In this document: positions 15,394-24,418 of the stretch, one piece after another
Layout: the number at the start of each line of letters is the position of its first letter
Position numbering within the stretch: position 1 is the first letter of the stretch
From: Acidobacteriaceae bacterium
Lineage (GTDB): Bacteria; Acidobacteriota; Terriglobia; Terriglobales; Acidobacteriaceae
Assembly: GCA_027452245.1 (NCBI GenBank)
Contig: DAIDGW010000209.1
Span: 23,143 to 87,142, forward strand
Reading direction: 5' to 3'
DNA length: 64,000 nucleotides
The notes under the pieces: generated by a model
Databases searched by the model: none
Told to the model about the DNA's origin: nothing
The model's input: only the letters and a program-made list of their open reading frames with translations
Position numbers and translations under genes: made by a program

Positions 15394-17403
15394 ATGCCTA
15401 CCGAACTGATCGACACCAAAACTCTCCCCGAAAATGCCTATAAACCTCTGCATAAAGGCGAACTCTATCTCCCAATCGTTCCGGCTTCTGCTCAAGTTCC
15501 CGAACTCAGTCCGCGTTCGATCTTCTGGGGCGTCCTATTTTGCGTGATCTTCACGATAGCGTCGGCGTATTCCACTCTAAAGGTCGGCCAGGGAATGGAG
15601 GCTGCAATTCCCATTTCTATTCTCGCCATAGGACTGGCACGCCTGTACCAGCGGCGCTCTTCCCTGCTTGAGAACATGATCATCACCGGCATGGGTGGCG
15701 CCTCCGCCGCTGTAGTCTCAGGTGCCGTGTTCACCGTGCCGGCGTTATACGCTCTCCACCTTGACCCACATCCAGTGCAGACTATCTTCATCTGCCTGGC
15801 TGGCGGATGCCTTGGCATCCTGTTCCTTATCCCTTTACGGCGCTACTTCGTGCGAGAGATGCACGGCAAATTCCCCTTCCCGGAAGCCACGGCCATTACC
15901 GAAGTCCTCGTGACAGGTGAAAAAGGCGGTTCACAAGCCAAGCTTCTCCTCCAGGCGACGGTTATCGCCGCAATCTACGACTTCTTTGTCACAACTTTCC
16001 ATGTCTGGCAGGAATACCTGAACTTTCAGTTTCTGCCTGCCGTACGGTCTCTGGCTGAGCGTGGCCGAATGGTCTTCAACTTCGATGCTGTCGGCTTCAT
16101 TCTTGGTCTCGGATACGTCATGGGATTGCGGGTCGCCCTCATATTTTGCGCCGGTGGCGTGCTAGTAAACTTTGTGCTCGTGCCGATGATCTGGTTCATC
16201 GGAAGCCACATGGGGGGCGTAACCGTATACCCAGCGACGTTTCCCATCTCGCAGATGACGGCGGCAGATATTTATCGCAACTACGTGCGTTTCATCGGTG
16301 TCGGTGCCATCGCGAGCGCGGGACTGGTCGGAATACTGAAATCGCTGCGGGTGGTGGCAGGATCGTTTGGCATCGCCTTTCACGCGTTCCGGCGTGGCGA
16401 AGCACCGAAACTGGAACGCACAGACCGCGACATTCCGATCATCACCATCTTGCTCGGGGTGGTGCTGGGCGCAATTGGAGTGGCCGCCTTCTTCGGACAG
16501 CTCCATGTCTCATGGACGATCGTAGGATTGGGTCTCGCATTAACTTTGTTGTTCGCCTTCTTTTTCACGACCGTAGCTGCCAATGCCATTGCCACCACGG
16601 CCAATAACCCGGCCAGCGGGATGACGTTGCTCACGGTGATTGTCTCTGCAGTCGTTCTGCTGAAATTCGGGCTCTCCGGCTCTACGGGAATGTTCTTTGT
16701 AATGGCATTGGCCGGAATGGTTTGCGTTGCTCTGTGCGCCTCGGGACAATTCGTCACCGATCTGAAAGCGGGCTATTGGATCGGTTCCACGCCGGCAGCA
16801 CAGCAAAAGGTCAAGTTCATTGCGATCGTCGCATCGGCCATTACCGCAGGATTCACTATTATTTTATTGGCCAAGGCGTTTCAGTTCGGAGAGGCAGTGC
16901 CCGGCGACCCGCGTCAGGTTCTGGTTGCCCCTCAGGCATCTGCGTTGAAAGCCGTTGTCTCCGGATTCATGAGCGGGCAACCCGCACCTTACATCCTGTT
17001 TGGTATTGGCACCATGATCACCGTTGTACTCGAAATGCTTGGCCTCTCCTCGATGGTCTTCGCGCTCGGAATCTATCTGCCGCTGCAGTTGACTACGCCC
17101 ATCCTGGCCGGCGGACTTCTCTCACACTTTGTGAATAGGCGCTCTGAACGGACCGGCGGCGAGCACGGTAAGACGATCCGCGAGCGGGGTATCATCATTG
17201 CTGGTGGGCTTATGGCCGGCGGCGCACTCGGTGGCGTTATCGGGGCGGCTCTACGGGTACTACCGCGCTTTAAGGAAGAATGGATTCAGACGCCGTTCTA
17301 TGAACACATCGCCATTTCGCAAATGCTATCTGCACTCGGCTTCCTGACACTCTGCATATACACGTATCTGAACTCGATGAAAAGGCCGAAGGCCGAAAGC
17401 TGA
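15394..17403 (+). CDS. OPT-family oligopeptide transporter
   Basis: About 669 residues with roughly 15-16 TM helices. It opens with the cytosolic YKPLHKGELYLPIVPAS and continues with helices such as FWGVLFCVIFTIASAYSTLKVGQGMEAAIPISIL, typical of bacterial OPT proteins. Further family marks are FPFPEATAITEVLVTGEKGG, ANAIATTANNPASGMTLLTVIVSA and LSSMVFALGIYLPLQLTTPILAGGLLSHFV. OPT carriers take up small peptides, some metal chelates, with protons. I chose ATG 15394; TTG 15358 would add 12 residues. A peptidase-like gene follows in the same direction, so peptide uptake and breakdown may be coupled. Confidence 0.9.
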   Translation: MPTELIDTKTLPENAYKPLHKGELYLPIVPASAQVPELSPRSIFWGVLFCVIFTIASAYSTLKVGQGMEAAIPISILAIGLARLYQRRSSLLENMIITGMGGASAAVVSGAVFTVPALYALHLDPHPVQTIFICLAGGCLGILFLIPLRRYFVREMHGKFPFPEATAITEVLVTGEKGGSQAKLLLQATVIAAIYDFFVTTFHVWQEYLNFQFLPAVRSLAERGRMVFNFDAVGFILGLGYVMGLRVALIFCAGGVLVNFVLVPMIWFIGSHMGGVTVYPATFPISQMTAADIYRNYVRFIGVGAIASAGLVGILKSLRVVAGSFGIAFHAFRRGEAPKLERTDRDIPIITILLGVVLGAIGVAAFFGQLHVSWTIVGLGLALTLLFAFFFTTVAANAIATTANNPASGMTLLTVIVSAVVLLKFGLSGSTGMFFVMALAGMVCVALCASGQFVTDLKAGYWIGSTPAAQQKVKFIAIVASAITAGFTIILLAKAFQFGEAVPGDPRQVLVAPQASALKAVVSGFMSGQPAPYILFGIGTMITVVLEMLGLSSMVFALGIYLPLQLTTPILAGGLLSHFVNRRSERTGGEHGKTIRERGIIIAGGLMAGGALGGVIGAALRVLPRFKEEWIQTPFYEHIAISQMLSALGFLTLCIYTYLNSMKRPKAES

Positions 17404-17408
17404 TCGTA

Positions 17409-17428
17409 GGACGCTCCACAATGCGTCC
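17409..17428 (+). other. Intercistronic hairpin between OPT and peptidase genes
   Basis: GGACGC (17409-17414) pairs with GCGTCC (17423-17428) across an eight-base loop, five bases after the OPT stop. There is no T-run. It may mark processing or partial termination inside the operon. Confidence 0.35.
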
Positions 17429-17479
17429 ACCCTTTCGCCTACATGTGATGCCAGAAACGAATTCAACGGAGACTTTCAA

Positions 17480-18847
17480 ATGAATCAATCTGATCTTTCC
17501 ATCGCAAACGCCATTCTTGGTATCGACACCTTATGGGGAGGAGATGTTCTGTGTCCGTCAGGCACGGGCCGATTCATCGCCGATTCCTGGTTTTCCGACG
17601 AACCATTGCCCGTCACCTACACGCATCCCACCGCAGCACGCCTGCGCGCGGCTGGGGGCGTGACTGGCAAGGATAAGACTGCGGTCTCGGACTATTTTCG
17701 CGAAATGGGCACGGAGATCATCCGCTCAATGGACGCCGTCAACATGGAGGCTCGTCGCGTGGGTGGCCTGCGCGGTGCTTTTCTTGAGAATTTGAACATC
17801 TGCCTGACCACGATGTGGGAGCTTGCCACGGAAACCACCGGCAAGGGTAACCGCGTGCCGTATGAGAGAAGCGTGAAGGCGTCGACGGGACACCCTCCGG
17901 AGCCCTCGCAACCGGAGCGAAAGCGTGAACGAGTTAAGGAGTTACTCAGTCGCGCCGGATGTCACGTCTCAGGCACGACAGGTCTTCTGGATGCCATAGA
18001 CCAATGGCGGCACGATCGATTCATTCCCATGGCCTCTGTCCGGACGCTGGGGGCGGCCGTTATCGCTCGGATGAATGAACTCTGCGAAAAGAACCTCGTG
18101 CCGCATCTTCCTGGCGAACTCGTACGAGTACCTCGCGCCAATATCGAATTCCTCCCCATCAAAGAGGCCTGGTTCTCCGGCTCAATGAACTATGTTGGCC
18201 GGGCAAGAAATTCCGATGGCACACCGAAATATGAGGCCACGTACGAAATCAACGCATCGTTGCACATATCGGTCCCGGAGTTCGAGCATCTCGTGAGCCA
18301 CGAGGTCGTACCCGGCCATGTAACTACGTTCGCCTATCTCCAGAACCTGTACGTGCGCGGCGTTGTCGGATTTGAAGCCACTATTCTGACCATGAACACC
18401 CGTGCCGCCACTCTTTTTGAAGGAATTGCCAACAATGCAATCCTGATCGCTCATGGCGTCACTGAAGTCGACCAACTTCCGGATGAGGACCTGCAGATTG
18501 GAGTCCTCCTGGCCCTGTTGCAAGATGATGCGAAAAATCAGTCTTCCTATCTCATTTGGCACGAAAATATGCCAAAAGAAAAGGTGGCGTCCATCTTGCG
18601 GCAGGATTACCTGGTCACCGAAGAGCGCGCCGACAAACTCTCAGGTGCATGGGGACAGCACCCCCTTCTGGGCCGGATGTATCTACCTGCTTATCGCTCT
18701 GGAACGGAAAAAGTTGCCGCTCTTCGCCGCCAGTATCTGCCTGACCAGGCTCTGCCGCTACTCTATGGCGCTGGTGGCTTAGTAGATTGCGACACGATCG
18801 AAGTTGCGTGCAGACAGGCGGTTCACGCCGGTCAAACGGTGGCTTAG
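17480..18847 (+). CDS. DUF885-like HExxPGH metallopeptidase-type protein
   Basis: A 455-residue, probably cytosolic protein with no signal peptide. LVSHEVVPGHVTTFAYLQ holds an HExxPGH zinc motif like the HExxPGHH of DUF885 proteins. About 40 residues later TLFEGIANNAILIAHG resembles the DUF885 EGWALY segment, which supplies the third ligand region. The N-terminal two thirds is helical, with STGHPPEPSQPERKRERVKELL as a charged linker. I infer a zinc peptidase, perhaps acting on peptides imported by the OPT carrier 76 bases upstream. Overall similarity beyond the motifs is weak by eye, so the substrate is open. The ATG at 17480 follows a weak GGAGA. Confidence 0.7.
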   Translation: MNQSDLSIANAILGIDTLWGGDVLCPSGTGRFIADSWFSDEPLPVTYTHPTAARLRAAGGVTGKDKTAVSDYFREMGTEIIRSMDAVNMEARRVGGLRGAFLENLNICLTTMWELATETTGKGNRVPYERSVKASTGHPPEPSQPERKRERVKELLSRAGCHVSGTTGLLDAIDQWRHDRFIPMASVRTLGAAVIARMNELCEKNLVPHLPGELVRVPRANIEFLPIKEAWFSGSMNYVGRARNSDGTPKYEATYEINASLHISVPEFEHLVSHEVVPGHVTTFAYLQNLYVRGVVGFEATILTMNTRAATLFEGIANNAILIAHGVTEVDQLPDEDLQIGVLLALLQDDAKNQSSYLIWHENMPKEKVASILRQDYLVTEERADKLSGAWGQHPLLGRMYLPAYRSGTEKVAALRRQYLPDQALPLLYGAGGLVDCDTIEVACRQAVHAGQTVA

Positions 18848-18909
18848 CCAAACATCAACCGCGGACCCCAGCCCGGCGCGCCACTACTTGCATGACCAGC
18901 ATGGCACCG

Positions 18910-21900
18910 CTATTCCTGTCGCTCGGTCGCAGGGCTAAGCCCGACGGCGGGAATAGCCTTTTCTCGCACCAACTGGTTGTATGCCGCGAGATCTGTTTTC
19001 ACAATCTCATTCCACTTCGTCAGTTGCTCGTCCGACTGTTGGCCGAGCTCGTCGAACATCTCGTAATCCTGCTTTGTCGGTGCAGCATCGGCGCTGGAGA
19101 CGATTCCACCTAGCGCGACCAGCAGATTATTCAGCCGGATAGGATAATTCAAAACATCCTGTCCGCTCTTTGCTTTGGTCTGAATCAACGCTTCCTCGAC
19201 TACTGTCATCTGTTTATCGAGAGCGGAGCCTGCATCAGCCACTGCCTTGGCATTCGGATTCTTTTCCTCCTTCAGCCGCTTGTTGAGCGATGTCATCTGC
19301 GCTCGAACGTCACGAATCTGACGAACAGCGTCGTGCACCTGCGTGACTTTGTCGAGGATCTTCTGCATCAGATCAAACTGCTCTTTCAGTTCCGCTTCCG
19401 TCACCTTCAGACGCGGGTCCGGCACAATTCTGAATGCTTGGGTCTGCGCCTGACCGTCAACCGTTAGGCGTACTTGGTAATCGCCTGGCACGGCTAACGG
19501 ACCGTCGGTCGATCCCCCCCAGAGCGGAGAGTTGGGAATGCGCGGTGCGCCCTCGTAGTGCAGGTCCCATACGAAACGGTTGATACCTGCTTCGGTTGGG
19601 ATTTCAGCCGACTGTCGGCGCATGAAAAAGCCTTCTTCTCCTTCCGGAGTAGCTGCATGTTTGGGTGGATAAGTGCGAATCACCTTGCCGCTTGCATCGA
19701 GAATCTCAACCTTGACTGGCGGCTCAGATTTCTTTTCAGCGGCATCGGTAGACTTCGCGTTCGTGTCGGACCCGGTGGAATTCCCTGCTGATGAAGCTGC
19801 GCCGGCAGCACCATCTTTTTTGTCCACGCTTTCCGCCTTCTTCTTGATTTCTGTCTTGAGGTAGTAATAAATCACTGCGCCCGCTGGCGGATTCTGGCCA
19901 GCATGGCTCCCGCCAAAAAAAGAACCAGGGAACGTTGTATGGTTCGCGTCGGCCGGAGTGAATAGATGTACCTTGTCCGATTTGATCGAGTCATTCCATT
20001 GGCGCAGGGGCGACAGGTCGTCGAGGATCCAGAACGAGCGCCCGTGCGTAGCCACTGCCAGGTCATTTCCTTTGACGAGGAGGTCATTTACTGGAGACAT
20101 CGGCAGATTCAGTTGCAGAGGCTGCCAGTTAGCGCCATCGTTGAAGCTAACGTATACACCGTGCTCGGTTCCCGCATATAGCAGCCCTTGGCGTTTGGGA
20201 TCAACGCGAACTGCGTGAACATAATCATCCTTTGGAATGCCGTTAATCAATGAGGTCCATGTCTTTCCGAAATCAGTCGTTTTAAAAACATAAGGAGCAA
20301 AATCGTCCATCTTGTGGCGCTCGACGGCAACATACGCCGTACCCGCGCTCATAGGCGAGGCCTCGATCATGCTGACCGTACCCCACTCGGGCATCGCCTT
20401 TGGGGTGACATCTTCCCAGTTTCCGCCAGCGTTACGCGTGAGATGGATCAATCCATCATCGCTGCCGGCCCATATCAGTCCTTTCTGCACGGACGATTCG
20501 ACAACAGAAAAGATCGTGTCGTAGACTTCGACTCCCGTATTGTCCTTCGTGATAGGACCACCCGAGGACTGCTGCTTCGATTTGTCGTTCCTCGTCAGAT
20601 CAGGTGAGATGATGCTCCAACTCTTACCTTCATCTGTGGTTTTGAACAGCACTTCCCCCGCGTAATAAAGCGTATGGGGATCATGCGGCGAAACGACGAT
20701 AGGCTCGGTCCACTGGAACCGGTGTTTCAAATCAGCCATTCCCCAACCAATCGGATTACGCGGCCATGGGTCAATAAGCTGAGTTTCTTCGGTGCGATGG
20801 TCGTAGCGGGTGATGTCACCCCCGTAAGATCCCGCATACACAATATCTGGATTTAGAGGATCGGGGGCAATGTACCCGCTTTCGCCGCCACCAACCGCAT
20901 AAAAATCTGAAGCACCGATTCCGCCATTTGCGCTTGCGCTCGCGATCGCGACCGTCGAATTATCCTGCTGGGCCCCGTACAGCCAATACGGGAACCGATT
21001 GTCGGCTGCGACGTGGTAGAACTGCGCCGTCGGCTGATTGTTTAAGGTTGTCCAACTCATGCCGCCATCCGTGGAGATAGTTGCGCCACCATCGTTCCCG
21101 TTGATCATCCGCTTGGGATTTTGGGGGTCGATCCAGAATCCATGATTATCGCCATGCGGAGTATGCAGAGGCGTGAACGTTTTTCCACCGTCGATGGAAC
21201 GGTAGGTTCCGGTGTTCAGGATGTAAACCACGTCAGGATTCCTCGGGTCGGCGAATACATGCGTGTAGTACCACGCGCGTTGACGATACCGCCGATCATC
21301 GTTCATCAGTTGCCATTTCTCGCCACCGTCATCGGATCGGAACAGCCCTCCTTTTTCAGCCTCGATGAGCGCGTAAACTCGATTGGGATTGGAGGTCGTC
21401 GCAACTCCAATGCGTCCTAGCGTGCCCTCAGGTAATCCATGGCCGCTTAGCTTGGTCCACGTATCTCCGCCGTCGGTGGACCGATAAAGGCCGCTGCCGG
21501 GTCCTCCGGACTCCATCGTCCAAGGTTTCCGCACAGCTTGCCACATTCCCGCAAACAGGATCCTAGGGTTCGAAACATCAAACTGGATGTCGATGCCCCC
21601 GGTTTTGTCATCCACATACAAAATCCGTTGCCAGGTCTTGCCCCCGTCGCGCGAACGAAATATGCCGCGCGTGGTATTGGGTCCGAATGGGTGTCCGAGC
21701 GCTGCCACGTAAACAATCTTCGAATCCTGGGGATCAATAATCATTCGCCCAATGGAGTATGTGTCACGAAGTCCGATGAATTTCCATGTTTTCCCGGCGT
21801 CCGTAGACTTATACACGCCGTTTCCCATCACAATATTGCCGCGAATGCAGGCCTCGCCTGTGCCAACATATATTACGTTCGGATCCGACGGCGCAATCGC

Positions 21901-22287
21901 GACCGCACCGATCGATGGTGAGGCCTCCGGAAACTTATCCCACAGCGGATGCCAGTTCAGACCGCCATCCGTCGTTTTCCACATGCCTCCGGCCACAGCA
22001 CCGAAGTAGTAGGTGTCCTCATTCCCTGGCACTCCTGCTACGGCGAGAACACGGCCGCCGCGGAATGGCCCAACCAGCCGGTACTTCATACCTTCGAAGG
22101 GAGATTTCGCGGCTTCTGGTTTTGGCGGCGGGACTACGCCTGCTTCCGCTGGGAATTTCTCTTCTGTGGGTTCGCCGGTTGCCGTCGGAGGTACATTCGG
22201 TTCCGACGGTTTATTGGCCTGACGACGTTGCGCGATGGCGAGAGTGCTGAGGAAAGCAAGGAGAATGACAAGGCGGCTATGATTCAT
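18910..22287 (-). CDS. Giant secreted VPS10/BNR-repeat (sortilin-like) protein
   Basis: About 1125 residues. I place the start at ATG 22287, because MNHSRLVILLAFLSTLAIAQ is a clear signal peptide and the 43 residues upstream do not look coded. The mature protein begins with a Pro-rich linker, then repeated BNR blades with the motif S-x-D-x-G-x-x-W (for example KTTDGGLNWHPLW, STDAGKTWKF, RSRDGGKTWQRI, STDGGDTWTKL, KTTDFGKTWTSL), forming a sortilin-type beta-propeller (about 60-790). A charged Lys/Ala linker and a C-terminal helical region with an Ig-like segment (about 880-1120) follow. The family is common in Acidobacteria and Bacteroidota. Its role is unknown; glycosidase activity is often annotated but I see no catalytic site. 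Confidence 0.85.
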   Translation of the reverse strand: MNHSRLVILLAFLSTLAIAQRRQANKPSEPNVPPTATGEPTEEKFPAEAGVVPPPKPEAAKSPFEGMKYRLVGPFRGGRVLAVAGVPGNEDTYYFGAVAGGMWKTTDGGLNWHPLWDKFPEASPSIGAVAIAPSDPNVIYVGTGEACIRGNIVMGNGVYKSTDAGKTWKFIGLRDTYSIGRMIIDPQDSKIVYVAALGHPFGPNTTRGIFRSRDGGKTWQRILYVDDKTGGIDIQFDVSNPRILFAGMWQAVRKPWTMESGGPGSGLYRSTDGGDTWTKLSGHGLPEGTLGRIGVATTSNPNRVYALIEAEKGGLFRSDDGGEKWQLMNDDRRYRQRAWYYTHVFADPRNPDVVYILNTGTYRSIDGGKTFTPLHTPHGDNHGFWIDPQNPKRMINGNDGGATISTDGGMSWTTLNNQPTAQFYHVAADNRFPYWLYGAQQDNSTVAIASASANGGIGASDFYAVGGGESGYIAPDPLNPDIVYAGSYGGDITRYDHRTEETQLIDPWPRNPIGWGMADLKHRFQWTEPIVVSPHDPHTLYYAGEVLFKTTDEGKSWSIISPDLTRNDKSKQQSSGGPITKDNTGVEVYDTIFSVVESSVQKGLIWAGSDDGLIHLTRNAGGNWEDVTPKAMPEWGTVSMIEASPMSAGTAYVAVERHKMDDFAPYVFKTTDFGKTWTSLINGIPKDDYVHAVRVDPKRQGLLYAGTEHGVYVSFNDGANWQPLQLNLPMSPVNDLLVKGNDLAVATHGRSFWILDDLSPLRQWNDSIKSDKVHLFTPADANHTTFPGSFFGGSHAGQNPPAGAVIYYYLKTEIKKKAESVDKKDGAAGAASSAGNSTGSDTNAKSTDAAEKKSEPPVKVEILDASGKVIRTYPPKHAATPEGEEGFFMRRQSAEIPTEAGINRFVWDLHYEGAPRIPNSPLWGGSTDGPLAVPGDYQVRLTVDGQAQTQAFRIVPDPRLKVTEAELKEQFDLMQKILDKVTQVHDAVRQIRDVRAQMTSLNKRLKEEKNPNAKAVADAGSALDKQMTVVEEALIQTKAKSGQDVLNYPIRLNNLLVALGGIVSSADAAPTKQDYEMFDELGQQSDEQLTKWNEIVKTDLAAYNQLVREKAIPAVGLSPATERQE

Positions 22288-22396
22288 CTTGGGCAAGTTC
22301 CTCTGGTATGCAGTTTGAACCTCGTAAATGTACTCTTCCTGAAGAAGTTTTGCGCGCCGATGTGCATAGATCCCACGTTCCATACTTGGACCACGC

Positions 22397-23098
22397 TTAG
22401 AGGGGCGAAAGTTCATCCTCTTTCTCTTCTTTGTTCGGTTCGAGCTTCCTCTGTAAAAAGCGCCTCGCTAAATCCTGCCCGCCTAAGCCAAATGCAATGG
22501 CCAATGCAAGCATCGCGGCCCCAAACACAGTAGCGAACGCAATCAGCATGGTCTCGGCTGCCACTCCCAGTATTTCGAACGCCATCGAGAATGCGAAGAT
22601 GATGATGATGATTCGAACTGCAGTGCTTAACATGCGCGAGGAGCGGAAATTCGCGTTGACTGCCGCAAGCAAGACAGCCCGAGAGAAGAAGGTGGCCGCC
22701 ACCAATCCGAAGAAGAGAATCACCAACGCTACGAACAGCCGAGGGAGAAAGAGGAAGAACTCCGAAATGTACTCTTGTAAGCCGGCGATCCCTAATACAC
22801 TCACGCCCAAAAGAAAGAAGCCGAACCATGCGACCCAGAACACAAGTCGACTTACCAGTTCGGTGGACGAAGGTAGAGCCGCTTGATGGAGTAGTTCTGT
22901 CGCTCCGGCGTTTTCCGACAGCTTGGAGAACTTGGTCAAACGCAACGAACTGCGCACCAGCACCTTCAGAAGGTAGGCGATCAGCCATCCAACCAGGGCA
23001 ATGATGAGCATGACAACCAGCCGCGGAAGATAGTGAACAATGTCCCTCGCCATCTGCTGGAAGGCTTGTATCAGTTCAGTCAAAATCGTTTCACGCAT
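22397..23098 (-). CDS. MscS-related membrane protein (conserved TM helix type)
   Basis: A 233-residue protein with about five TM helices. LPRLVVMLIIALVGWLIAYLLKVLVRSSL and LPRLFVALVILFFGLVAATFFSRAVL are two copies of the 'conserved TM helix' seen in small MscS-like proteins. The last helix, ALAIAFGLGGQDLARRFL, matches the pore-lining Gly/Ala helix and GLGGQD hinge of MscS. The large cytoplasmic vestibule domain is missing. It likely forms or modulates an osmotic channel. It follows the glycosyltransferase stop by seven bases, in a group with trehalose synthase. Confidence 0.82.
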   Translation of the reverse strand: MRETILTELIQAFQQMARDIVHYLPRLVVMLIIALVGWLIAYLLKVLVRSSLRLTKFSKLSENAGATELLHQAALPSSTELVSRLVFWVAWFGFFLLGVSVLGIAGLQEYISEFFLFLPRLFVALVILFFGLVAATFFSRAVLLAAVNANFRSSRMLSTAVRIIIIIFAFSMAFEILGVAAETMLIAFATVFGAAMLALAIAFGLGGQDLARRFLQRKLEPNKEEKEDELSPL

Positions 23099-23105
23099 GG
23101 GCTTC

Positions 23106-24380
23106 TCACTTTCCGTCTGCCCAGATTTTGAGCAGGTAAGGCTTCAATCGTTCGAAGTCGGCGCACAGAGCTTCCTCACGAGTTTCGATGTTCTCGCCAT
23201 TCCCGTTCCGATTTTCCGTAAGAAAAGTCAGGCTTCTGCCGCGGTACAGCGGTACCAGGGCCTGAATGATGTGGTCACGGTTAATGATGGATTTGTGGTA
23301 GGAAGCGACAAACTCAAACACGGTTCTCGTCCACAACTCCGCAGGATATTCGAATTCGTTGATTCCGAGAGCTGCAATGCGCTGCAACTCGCCGAGCATT
23401 GATGGCGAGAGGATGGAACGTAGTACCGGCTCTAATTGAGCAACACCGGCAGCAAACATGTCCAGCAACCGCTTACGGTTGATGCGAGATCCCTCAGGTT
23501 CGATCTCTGGCGGCTTGCCAAACGTGGGTGGAAGCTCTGATCCGCTGACCACACTCCACATTCCAAAGTTGCTATCCATTGATGAAAACAGAGCACCCAC
23601 AGTTCTACGCATTACGCCAACCACATCCTGGGTCCCTCTGCCCGGGTGCGCCTTTGCTCCGAGAAAAGCTTGGCACACCCGATACTTACCAACGATTGCC
23701 GTGACGGTAACGGCGATCTCCGGCCCCATCCTGCCCCAGTCATCGTTGCTGATTCCCTTTGCGAGAAAATCAGTCACAAGGCGCCCCGAAATGGCGAATT
23801 CCGATCCGTAAGGCTCTCGTATTCTGCACCCGTATATCGACCGCGTCATTGGATATAGCAAATTGCGCATCAGTGCACCGTCAGATCTTTGGCGTGCATA
23901 GATAGGGCACACTAGATCGAAGTTCTCGTCGTAAACAGGCCGCGCCAGGCGCTGAAGCCAATCCGGTTCGATAGTGGTTGACTCGGGCGAAATGAGGACG
24001 CAAGTTTTGGCGCGCAGAAGATCGGTGGCAGCTAAGATTGTTTGCAGCGCCTTGCCGGGGTCTGGAGTGCGGTCATATCGCACGCTGATCGAATGCAGAG
24101 TACGTAGTGCAAAAACTTTGGATTCGCGCCATACATCATCGATTGAAGCTCTTTCCACCAGTTCTGTGGTGCCATCCTGCGATCCGCCATCGGCGTTGAT
24201 GATCGCTACTCGTTCGCGCGGAAAGCATTTCAGGATTCCAGCCTGGATTGCTGCGATCACTGGCCCAATCGTCCTGGCGTGGTTGTGGGTTGATAGACCT
24301 ACCACAATGTCAACCTCGCCGACATTGATGAGCTGGCGAAGAAAATCATCATTCAAAAGAGTTTCTTCCGCCAATTCCAC
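23106..24380 (-). CDS. Family 2-like glycosyltransferase
   Basis: A 424-residue cytosolic GT-A enzyme. VDIVVGLSTHNHARTIGPVIAAIQAGI and AIINADGGSQDGTTELVE are the nucleotide-sugar binding strands. LISPESTTIEPDWLQRLARPV follows, and the acceptor half includes YGSEFAISGRLV, WGRMGPEIAVTVTAI and HPGRGTQD. It resembles retaining synthases of the glucosylglycerate or mannosylglycerate type, which would suit its setting beside an MscS-like channel and trehalose synthase, but this is inference. The start is read as GTG 24380; GGAGG sits right at it, so a nearby internal start is possible. Confidence 0.75.
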   Translation of the reverse strand: MELAEETLLNDDFLRQLINVGEVDIVVGLSTHNHARTIGPVIAAIQAGILKCFPRERVAIINADGGSQDGTTELVERASIDDVWRESKVFALRTLHSISVRYDRTPDPGKALQTILAATDLLRAKTCVLISPESTTIEPDWLQRLARPVYDENFDLVCPIYARQRSDGALMRNLLYPMTRSIYGCRIREPYGSEFAISGRLVTDFLAKGISNDDWGRMGPEIAVTVTAIVGKYRVCQAFLGAKAHPGRGTQDVVGVMRRTVGALFSSMDSNFGMWSVVSGSELPPTFGKPPEIEPEGSRINRKRLLDMFAAGVAQLEPVLRSILSPSMLGELQRIAALGINEFEYPAELWTRTVFEFVASYHKSIINRDHIIQALVPLYRGRSLTFLTENRNGNGENIETREEALCADFERLKPYLLKIWADGK

Positions 24381-24418
24381 CTCCGAGGAATGTGTTCAGT
24401 GTCTGTGACAGCGCGCAC

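Noticed and set aside
18910..22416. Longer N-terminus for the BNR protein starting at 22416
   Set aside because: A clean signal peptide begins at 22287; the additional 43 residues are basic and look uncoded.
24400..24418. GTGA-CAGCGC-GCAC as a further Crp/Fnr site before the glycosyltransferase
   Set aside because: The second half-site lacks the TCA core, so it was not counted.
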